DNA of 64,000 nt from NCBI RefSeq assembly GCF_954871325.1, contig NC_088775.1, positions 64,891,561 through 64,955,560 of the forward strand, given 5' to 3'. Source of the DNA: Gordionus sp. m RMFG-2023. Its lineage: Eukaryota; Nematomorpha; Gordioida; Chordodea; Parachordodidae. The notes beneath the pieces were generated by a model. It was not told the DNA's origin and did no database searches. It saw nothing but the letters and a program-made list of their open reading frames with translations. Made by a program: the position numbers and the translations under genes. Positions 48,701 through 60,700 of the stretch are shown here, piece after piece. Every line of letters begins with the position of its first letter. The first letter of the stretch is position 1.

Positions 48701-51700
48701 ATCGTGCTGCTCAAATTTTATCGAAAAAATTATAACCGCTAAACAAATTATGAAGCTGGAAATAAATCTGAAAGAAATTGTATCGGGATTACATCAGGAA
48801 TTTCACAAAAATTCCGTAAACCTACACAGTAAAATTTTACTACTATTTATTACTATATTCATAGAATGCCGGACAAAAATATCACACTTTTTTATAAATT
48901 ATTTATCTTAAAATTATATTTAAAAGATTTGTTCAATTTATGGTATTTCCTGCCTGCTGTCATTTTGCTCCTAAGTATTTTTGTCTGAAAACCATTTTCA
49001 TGAATAATAATATTAAAATATTCCTTAATAATTTGTGAACATAATCGCACTTGTAATGCAGCGTAAGATATTAGCAGTTCCTGAAAAAAAATATTGAAAT
49101 ATAAAAAACATGTGTATCGTTAAAAGTTAAAACATTGATTCTAAAAATTCTTTTCATATCCAAATTTCAATATTCCATAATTGAATTTCTTATATAGTGT
49201 AGTGTAGGTATACATATGGTTTTTATATTATAAACAAAAATAAAACTATTAAATTTAAACTGTTTAGTCAATCTTAATATATTAATTACATCATTATCAA
49301 TAATGTCTTACATTATCTTTTCCATAAAAAAAAATATATAAAAATTTTGAGATTACCAAAAAAATGTCCATATAAGGAATTAAAAACGAATAAATATGGA
49401 AGTGTAAACATGATATAAAAAATTAATCAATAATCAAGACTGAGTTTCCTGGCCAGTTTTTTTTAAAGATTAGAGCAACCGTCATATCTAACTTAGGATG
49501 GAACGAGGATATATCCGTTTAGGGCAAATATAAAATATACATTTTTAATACAGTGTTGTGATGATTTAATGAAACAGATGATTAAATTCAAACCCATTCA
49601 TATAAAATTATAATATTTGCAAAAATAATTAAAATAACAAAAGGAATAATAAAAGATATTTTGTCTATATTTTAATTATTTTTGCAAATATTATAATTTT
49701 ATATGAATGGGTTTGAATTTAATCGTCAATATGTTTCATTAAATCATCACAACACTATATAAAATCACGTTCATAATAAAAAGAACAAATTTTATCTTTA
49801 ATAAGATATGATTTAAAATTACAAAATTAGGTTCGTCAAACTCAAAAATAACTTATTTATCGTAATATTATATATATAAATATTGCATTAGCCATCAATT
49901 GCTTAAAAGTCATTCAATTTAATCATGTGTTATCGTGTTTATTAATTTAATATTGCATTATAGGGCATACGTTTTAGTCTATATTTGGTCTATTTTTTAC
50001 CATTTAAAACTTTTCTCAAACATTGTTAAAATAAAATTTTTTTAAAAAAAATGAAAGCCATTGTGATGATTTTATGAAACATCACGACGAATCCCCATCC
50101 ACATAAAAGTATTTTGCATGCAAAAATTATAAAAAAAACACATTTGAAATTTATTAAAAAATTTAAAATAATCTTTTTTTTTTCCTTAAAATTTGTTTTT
50201 ATAACCGAGATTTTTTATAAAATAGGTTTTTAACTATAAAGTGGAAAACTTTTTGAATGAGTTAACAAATACAAATTCTTTATGGGTAAAACTTAAGGTA
50301 GTACCATTATTTAAATTGTGATATTTTTTAACTTATTTTTTCATTGTATATTTTCTATTAAATTTTCTTCTTTTTTATATGATAATTTCGAAAATAACTC
50401 TGAGAAATCTTCATTTAATGTATGACCATTTAATTCCCATGGTACACAAACCTGATATACCCATAGGTGCCCATTCATATTGGAAATTTAAACCTGTTTC
50501 ATCTAAATAGAAGAATTTTGAATGGCACGTTCATTTTTAAACAATTTCTTTACGAATGTTGATAACATCTAGGAAATTCCGTCTATCAGGTTCTTTTCCA
50601 ACCCTTTTCCGGCTCCATACCATTGATTTTATACATCTGAGATTAGTTGGTAAATTTTTCACCATATTTTTTTTATTGTAAGTCTATTATGTTTTAGTAT
50701 TTAATAATTTTAGATTTCAATTCCGAATCATTCTTTTTTTCTCCTCTTTTTGATTACGTAATCGGCCAAGGTTTCATTGTATTGTTCGGGGAAGGTAATC
50801 CACTTGAATCGGTCTACCGAGCTAATGGATAAATTGAGGTCTTGCTCCATTGTTTTTATACTCGCTTGTTAAATATACAGGTTTACTTGAGTCATTTTTT
50901 AGCCATGGCGATTTTTTCCTGACATGTGCGTAGAACTATTTAGTTGATTTTTAAAGAATGTATAAAGGTATTTGTTATGTCAATTGAAGCTGAACATGAA
51001 ATATTTTGAAAATAATTTATATAGGAGTTGTTTTTTTAATATTTGATATGTTTTGTTGATCGGGGGATGTAAAAAATTATATTAGATGGTTCTTCAAGTG
51101 AGGAAAAATCTAAAAATTTATATAATAAACAATATAATGTTAAATATTACAAACCTGTAGTTGTAGAACGATCTAAGATACGGGAGATAGTGAAATTATT
51201 CATTATAAATAAATTAAGAAAAGTTTTAAAAATAATTTTTTTTATATAAAGTTTAAAAAAATATATAAATATGATTTTTTAATTATTCTAGCAAGTTAAA
51301 TCATTTTATGAGGGGGATTAATTTTAACCTCAACATGTTTCAAAAGCATCACAATACTGTAAATCAAAATGCACTTCAGGTGTCCTGTCTATCGACATTA
51401 AAATCGGCACCAGTTATCTATATCAAACATGCGAAACGTTACTATAAAGATATGTTAACAACAAAAGTCAAGCAATAACTATTAGTTACAATCAGAGTTG
51501 TTAACGCTCCTTTTTAAAAGTAGCTAGCTCCCGCTCCTACCTTCTCAAAAGGAGCTAGCTCCCTCTCCCGCTACTACATTTTTAAAAGGAGCTAGCTCCC
51601 GCTCCAAGTAATGGAGTGCCACTCCATAACCGCTCCTTTAATTTTCATTTTTTTAGAGGGTATACGAAATAATCTTATTTTTTTTTATCAAAAAGCTTTA

Positions 51701-54700
51701 GTTACATTAAATTATCTATCAAAATATTTAGAACCTTTTATTAGCTTTTAAAAGTAATAAATTTTAAATTAGAATCTATCAAACATCCACTCCTCTCCCC
51801 TAAGACCTGTTAGGCACTCCACAGGAGCACTAGAGGGAAGCAGGGTATTGTATTTTATAAAGATATTTTTTAATTCGGGGAATTTATCAAAAATTGTAAT
51901 TTTGGTATCATTATTTAAAAAATATTTGTCCAATATATTATCTTCCTGATGATCAATTTCATGGAATCTAAAAAAATCTTTCAAATTAATTTGTATTTAA
52001 AAGAAAGATTTTTTAGTTTTAGATGCTTTTTTAGATTGAAGTTGCTCACTTTTGAAAATTAAATAGTTTTATTTAAACACAAAAGACATTTTGCCCGTAA
52101 TTTGTTTGATCATTTGGATCAACATCTTTTAGAAGTTTAAAATATTTTTTGTATGATGGAAATGGAAATTCGATTTCTTCATCTATGATATCGAAATCCA
52201 TAATATCTAAAACTATTTTTTATTAGCGCCGCTCCTTAGCAACTCTGGTTACAATGATTTTACAGTGAAACGAGTGTCATTATTAAATATACAATAAAAG
52301 GGGGTAAACAATATAAGATTTTATTTTAATTTAATACCTATTGATGAAATTAAATACGAACAAACGATTAATTTAGATTAATCGTCATGTTTAAGTATAA
52401 AAATAAATTACGTTGTAAATATATTAAATTTGTTATGAAAAATTATATATTTTCTTGATCTTCTTTAGAATGCTTAAGTAAGATTTTGATTAAATTTCAT
52501 CTAAAATTCTAAATCATTATTTGTTAAAAGTCTTTTAATATTTGAAAATATTTTAGAATTTCTTAATTGTAAATAATTTTGTATCCATTTATTTCGATAA
52601 AAATACGAGAATACTATAAACTTTTATAATAAGATAACTCAATAAAATACATAAAAAATATAATTATAATTTATCAAAATATTCCATTGTTCCACGAATT
52701 TGATGATGGTACCTTTTTAGAAATTAAAAGAGTTAATATTATAATTATTAATACAAATCAATTATAAGGATTATCTAATTAATTAGTTGCCCGCGATAAC
52801 CCAACTACAAATAGCCTTGCATGTGATTGTAAAAGTTAGTAAAATCATAAAGAATAAATCCGTGTAAGAGCTGAATAATATTTCCAATAATTTCATCTCT
52901 TGAATTAGGGCGGGAATTGATCGCTCGATTTTTAATTTTTAAAACTCAAAATTTTTTTTTGATGGGATTTAGTTGATGTGAACCTGGTGGTAGGTATCCA
53001 ATCCTACCTTTATAGGCCTCGATGTCTAAGTCTTCTATGGGTAGATGCATTATCCATTAGTGGTAAGGCACTGATAAGTTTTGTCATAAAATCAATTAAT
53101 ATTGTGAACAACTTTGTACCCTTAACAAATATAAAATAAAATTTTAAAGATTTTGAACTAGGATTTATTTGATACTAATCACATTATGCAGATACTATCT
53201 CCGGGAAAATGCTTGCCGGACACTATAAATGTTTTCATCATTCACAGTGTATTTATAATTTTTTTAAAATGTGAAAATTTATAAAGAAAAATAATTATAA
53301 ATTACTAATAAAGATTATAACAAATTTTAAAAATGCACGAGGACAAATTATCTATTAGAAATCAACATTTGGTCAATGATGGACCTCAAGGATTATTAAA
53401 TTAATGGAGAGGGATGAAATAACATTTTTTTTAAAAATGAGTTTTCTCTATTCTCATACATGATAAAAGTGCTTCCCATTGGTCTAAAATAAGTCAAAAT
53501 AACTAAATTATTTAGTACAAAAAAAAGTAATTCTATCTAAAATTTATAAAATAAGGTAATATCTAAAAATAAAATTCTTCGGTGGGGCTCTTTAAAGTTC
53601 TCAGGAGACTTGAGCCCCAATTCGCTCCTCCGAACTACGTTACTGCAGTGTATATTTTAGATCATAGGTATGGCAAAGGGGGTGGTGGTTCGGAAATTTG
53701 TCTGTTTTCATAAATAACAGTTAAAAAAATGAATTAAAACAGGAAAAGTTTTAAAAAAAATTATTATATTGGAATAAAGAAAAGATTGGAGAATAAAATA
53801 AATATTTTGAATTGTGATATATATTTTCTAATCCTATCTACAAATAATCAACGGGCGAGACTTAACCCTAATGATATTTTTTATCATCGAATTTTGGGCG
53901 GCTGGGCTGAAGGAAATCGATTTTGCGGGACTTTATTTTCTAGTGCACTATGGAAATCGATTTTGCGGGACTTTATTTTCTAGTGCACTATAACCATTAT
54001 TATAAGGGAAGCCGGGGATCTTATAAATCCGAGGTTCTTACGAGCCTTGGGGTTTTCTTTTAGAGTACCTAACTCTAATAATTATTTTTTTAACCAAATA
54101 TGTATGACTATACATTATGTATATGCGGCTATATTTTTTTTTAATATTGGATCACATATAAAATCTTTATAACACAATATGATTTTATACTTTCAAAAGT
54201 AATTTTTTAAATGCTGCAATTTATCAAAAATAAAAAATATATTTAATAACTTTCTTATATAAAAGATAAAACCTATTATTTATTTGAACAAAAAATATAT
54301 TTAAACTATGGGGCTACTTTTCAGAGGTTCATATGAGCTTTTTTTTTGCTTATAGAAGTTTGAATATGACAAAAAATTATGTTAAATAAAAGAACAACTA
54401 ACATGATGAAATCATTAATATAATTAATGAAAATCCGTCCTTGCTAGCCGTTTTGGAGAAAACAAATTTAGATTGTGCAAAAGTAAAAAGATATAAATCA
54501 AGATTAATGAAACAATAAGGTTTTAAATTGTCTACATCAAGATAAATATTCAAGAAAGAGCAAGAAACTATATACAATGATCTAATAAATGCATCAAAAA
54601 TTTTTATGGGTCTTTATCCCACGTAAATACTCTTTTTGGGCACAAGAATCCTGTTGCAATTTAGTATTTTTTATTTGCTTAAATTTTGTTAATAAATTTC

Positions 54701-57700
54701 ACTATTTTCATAATTATTTTCCGATATGGCTTATTTTTATCAATAAAGTAGTTGCAATAATATATATAATTTTAATATTTAAAAATAATCAATATTTTAC
54801 AGCTCAAAAGTGTCTCATGGAAAGCTCTCCTTTCCTAATTTTTTTTGAAAAAATTAATCCTGTTAAAAAAGTATAAATTAAAAAAAATTATTTATATGTA
54901 TAACATAAAAGTAAATAAGTGGAATAAAATGAGATAATTTTATTTAGGGCTCACATGCTCCCTCCCTTATATAAATTAAATTTGACGTAACAAACTGGAT
55001 AATATGATAAATTTATCATACCTGAACTACAAATTTAATACAGGGCTTTATCTATGCACATCAGTTTTAGTAGGATTAATAATTTTTTTCATTCTCTCAT
55101 TTCATACTTATTTATTGATAAAATGTAAAGGAACAGTAATAAAATCCATAGTGGAATCAGGCCTTAATCTAAATGCTGTATTCAATAAAACGTATGGGAT
55201 GGTTTATTGGCAGAACTCTGATCTATTTTACACGCTTTTTTCCCGTTTACGAACGTATGTTGCCTCCGCTTCCTCCCCCTACAAGCCTACCGTAATTTAA
55301 AAAAATCCTATATATAATTAAAATTATGTATATTTTATAATTTAAAAGTTTTAGGCTTTATATATTATAATATATATTTGCATGGGGGGGGGGGGGGGTT
55401 AAGGGAATAATTGCTAATTGCCCTCTATCCCTTTTTAAAATACATAGTTATTTTAAAGTTTAAATTTATCCACCCCCTTAAATTTTTAAATATAAAATGG
55501 GTTACTAAAAAAAAATCAGAGACTTGTAGAGTTACTTGAATAATTTTGACCTTAATTATTAATAGAGAATATATTCTCCTGTTTCCATAGTCATATATAG
55601 GTAGGTCCACTTCATGTGACATTATAAGTTGAATATCTTTAAATACAAAAGCGGTGATTTCCTATAAATTACTGCCCTAAAATATTTATTGTGCAACTCG
55701 TTCAAATGGCGATCAGCCCTGTCGCGAAAAGGGCCGGGCTTCGAACCCGACCTTGCAGAACTCTAATCCAAATATCAAAAGCATATATTAATTTTCAATC
55801 ATAATACCAATGACTGATATAAATGTCATAGGAAGGATACAATTTAGATTAAATTAAAAACTTTGTGATAGATTGGTTGCTATTCCCCTATTTCTAATCA
55901 AATCCTTCTTTTTTTACTTTCCAAGCAAAAAAAAACCGAATGAGATTAATTAATTCTGCTTTAAAATTTTTGTAGTTTTTCTTTAGGCTGTGTCCTAAAT
56001 ATATTTAAAAAACCTCAAAATTTATAGATTTTAACAAATAAGATTGTGAAACATGTCCGAAATCTTCCATTATTATTTTTTCACAAAAAAACGAGAATAA
56101 AATACGAAAAACTGCATACTTTAATATTATATTTACCAGTTTTTTCTAAAAATTTACTAAATAAACAAATTTTGAAGAAAAATTTATTCAAATTTATTTA
56201 TTGCTATTATTTTTTTAAATAAATATTTTTGTAAATGGCGAAAAATGGTTTAGAACACTATTTTATTTTTGCAATATAAATAGCTCAATTATATTTTTTT
56301 TCAAAATAGGACACAGCCTTAAGGATTTTTTTGAACTATTCCCATTCCATCTATATTATCGTTCACAAACTTTTTTTAAAATTCATTTTAAAAAATTCCA
56401 TCTCTTAACCATGTGTAAAGGAAAGTAAAAGTTCAATTTTTTAGGAATACAAGAGTCCTTTAATATTATATTTTGGCAATTAAAATACTTAATTTTGGAA
56501 CGATTTTTCGATTATCCCACGAAATATTTTAAAAAACATGAATTGCAATCTAATTAAAATGGAATCTTTAGAAAAAACTCAAAAAGTTTTATGGGAACAA
56601 GGTACTCTCTGGGTTATAAAATTTTTAAAAATGGGTGATTACCCTCACTAATTTGAGCTATATTTTTACCTATAATTTTAAACCAATTCACAAAAATAGC
56701 TTTATTTTTCACGGCTAAATATAGAAACACTCAGTAAGTTAGATCATTGTGAGACATTATTTTTTGTTACTTTTTTTAAAAAAAATTATTTTACCTAATA
56801 ATAAAAAAAACATATAAAGAATGATTAAAAATTCCAAAAAAAATTATAGCATAATAAAATTAAATACAAATAATATTTTTTAATAAAAAGTTAAGAAAAA
56901 GATAAAAAATAAATAAATAAGGAAAGGTAAAATTAAATATGTCAAAAAATAATAATAAATAAGGAAAGGTAAAATTAAATATGGCAAAAAAAAATAAGTT
57001 AAATTAAAGATGACAACTAAATATTTGCAAATAATATTAAAACCTCTCAATAGTTTAATAAAATTGATAGGAAAATTTAAAAGATGACAAAATATAAGAA
57101 AAAGTAAAATTAAAGATGATGACAATTAAAAAGAAAAATGAAAATTATAGTGATTAAAAATAATGGCTCACAATGTTCCCACTTACCTAACTTTCTTAGT
57201 TATAGTGAATTGGTAAATCTTGTACCAAATAGCTTAGCTTAGAGCCCTTTATCACACACATTTTTTGGGCCTGCCCCTGATCTAAGAAAACCCTTTAAAA
57301 TATTTTCTTCGACCGATCCAGCCCTGAAGATCCAGCTCAAACTATTCATTTATATTTATAAAGATGGGACCGAAAGCGGCACTCGACTCTTTTTTCTTGG
57401 ATTTGTACGAGCGTACGTTTTGCCTCTTGAACGCTCAGTATCGATTTGACAGTCCCTATAGGAGCTGTTTAAGGTCTACTTATGATATCATCAAGCCTTT
57501 CTCGTCCACCAACGGAGACGATCCAGCTAAACAAGGTTTGTATTTATAGAGGAAATATTTTTCATTTTATTGCTATTTCAAAAAATTAATAAGAATATAT
57601 ATCAACTATGCATCGCATAGACAAAAATTCATATTAATTAATTTTAAATGCGATTCTGATATAATATTGAGTAATTTTTCAGAAATGGAACCATTTAAAA

Positions 57701-60700
57701 TTATACTCTCATTTTTGTTTATTCAATGAAACTGTCAAAGCCTCAAGACTGACCACGTCTCTTACCTTGACTCACTCCTTACTCTTCGCCCTTGCTCGAC
57801 TATCCTACAATATCCTAGAGTATCCTGTGCAAAAAACCACTACTTCTTCCATCGTCCATTATAATCAAGATAATCCATTTTGGATTAGCAAGGTATATTT
57901 TCTTTTGTCAATTCAATGGTAAAGTTTTATTAATTGTTATGTATTTTTACCAAAGCTCACTAATGTATTTAAGTTACAAGTTACAACTATTCCAGATTTG
58001 GGCCTACATTTATTATATTATTATTGTTTTTAATTAGAATTAAGTCGCAACTGTTTTAATTAATTGGGAAATGAGATGACCCTACTTAAAATTAAACTAT
58101 AATTTAAAATTTGATTAGTTAATGTTGAAAATCATCAATAAAAAATAAATTCCTGTATCCGAAAATTTTTTGAATAAATTAAAAACAAAATTTACTAAAT
58201 AATGACAGATACTAGTATCAGATGAAACCGCGAAAAAAGTATTAATGACACTATGGGGTTGCCCTTTATGTCAGCCTAATCCTAATCCTAATGCATCTTA
58301 CACGCCTTGCCCTAAATTATGCGAAACAATTCTATCAATTTCAGTTCGCCACTTTGCTAAGCTCTCAAACCGCTGGGGCCTATACATTAGTAAATTATTT
58401 ACCAAAATGTTTTTTGTTAAACCTGAACTTATATTTACACAGATAAGATAACATTATAAAAAATATTAGTGTTGTCAAACGCTATTTTAAAAGTAGCGCG
58501 TTATCGCTACCGCTATTTTACAAAAAAAGTAGGCGCAATAGCTAAAGCTACTTTTTACGCTACTTTAGAATATTTTTTAAAATATTTTTTACGTATCTCT
58601 ATTTCCACAAATAAAAAATATGACTATAATTTCAAATATGTATAATTTTTATTGCATTTCAATAATAATAACATTACTATACTGTTATCCCCAAATCTAG
58701 AGCGACTATCAAAAAGTATAAGCTTTGCCGCATAAATAATCGTTCAACACTAGCAGGTGGATTTTTCCCCAATAATTTTTATTGAAGATATTTAAGTCCA
58801 CTTATTTTAGGCCTTTAGCTATATTCGATTTTTATAAAAATAATTTTGGGTTTTTATTTTTTTTTAATAAAAATGCTTTTTTTTCTAAAAATCTTGAATT
58901 ATAGTCGTTATTTTAAATAGTTATTACCTTTTACTAATTTTTCTTTCAAATACTTCCTTTATGTGATATATTGTACATATTGGGAGAGGGGAGGGGTATG
59001 AAGGGGGGATATTTTTATTAGCTTAAAATGATGTTTATTTAAACAGACAAATTTGCGATAGGGGGGGGGGGTTTCCCCCTTTAGATTGATGATAAAATAA
59101 AATGTGTTGTTAATATTAATTATTTAAAATTTTTAATTTATAACATATTTCTTAAATAATATCTTGTGGCCAGTTGACGTTTGATTATAAATGTATTTAA
59201 TAATTTTTATGTTTAGTTCTATTCATTATATAAGATAGGAGCGAAGTAGCGCTAGAGGTCTTCACCGGTCGGGTTCTGACATAAAAGACTTTTTATTTAT
59301 GGGTAGGGTTGTAAGAGGTGCCCAACCCGATTGATAAATATCTTCCATAGTGTCAATTGGAATGACATGTCATTTTTTATCTAACACATATTTCATCATT
59401 AAATTGTCAATCAGAATAACATGACATTTTCAATGATTATTTTACATAACACCCGTTTACCAAACTATTTTGTTATTTATTTTTGTTATTACATACTTTA
59501 TTTAGATCATATTTTATCAGGCTAATAATATAGTTATCTAATATCTATTTAATTTAATAGCCTCAAATTTTCAATATTTAAAATCTTTTACCAAATCTTA
59601 AATTGATGGAAGACTTATCAAATCGACTTCCCAATTAAATGTTTTGGCTCTTAAATTCCTGGCTATCCCTGTTTCCTCTGCTAGCTGGGAAATAGCGCTT
59701 TCAGCGCCTGATAGGAAATTTGAAGATAGGAGTATTTGTTTAAAGCCTGCTCGAATCCTCATTATTTGTATATCACAATTAACTATGTGATACTATTAAT
59801 AATGTTATTGATATTTTATAATATGTTCATTATATCACGCACATTATTTTTATATAATCGCAATAAATTTTAAATTCGATTGTAATTCAACTTTTTTAAT
59901 ATTTAAACTGAATAAAAGTTATATGTTTCCAATTTAAATAAAATGCACTAAATATAAAAATTGATTATATTATGACAGTCGAATAAACCTTTGTTTAAAG
60001 TAATACATAATTTTTTAATTGTTTTTTAGATATTATGATATCAAATTTAAAAATTTTTAGTCGGGTTCGGATCGGGTTGAAAAAAATTTGAATTGGGTTC
60101 GGGTCGAGCTAGGACAAATTTTTTTTATATTTCGGCTCTGGTTGCAAAAAATCACCTTGCAGACTTTCTAAATTAGTAGTGAGCTTAGAGGTCTGCAAAG
60201 TGATTTTTTCAGGGCCCGAGCCCAAATTTAAATTTTATTGTCCAAGCCCGACCAGAATCCGAGATCACATTTTTAGACCCAACCCGAGCCCGACTAAAAG
60301 AAATTTTATTATTTGAGTTTAAATATGATAATATCTAAAAAGCAATTAAAAATTATGTGTATTTATTCACATATTGCCACCTTATCAATCTTCATATAAA
60401 CTACATTTTATTTAATTTGTATACATATAAATTTTATTCAGTTAAAATATAAAAAGTAAAGTTAAAATAAAATCAAATTTAAAAATTATTGCGATTATAA
60501 TTTGCATGATTGATCTAGGAAAAAAATGATATAATTGTTTATATAGAGGAAAAAATTCTTAAAAAAAAAATAACGAATAAAAAGACATATCAATATCAGT
60601 TACTGATTGACAATTTTGTCAAACAAATGATATTCGAATTATTAAGGATATATGTAATTTTAATATTTATCGGGTCGGGCACATTTACAGCCCGACCCGA

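Larger units (their letters stand above)
55292..57363. other. Glypican intron 3
   Basis: 2.07 kb. Holds a 15-base G run at 55384-55398, a hAT-type MITE at about 55517-55765 and a Harbinger-like MITE at 55986-56318. 56880-57125 has an imperfect repeat of GGAAAGGTAAAATTAAATATG. Confidence 0.6.

Noticed and set aside
53786-53983. 65-codon open frame
   Set aside because: Created by the 40-bp tandem duplication at 53912-53991; no domain.
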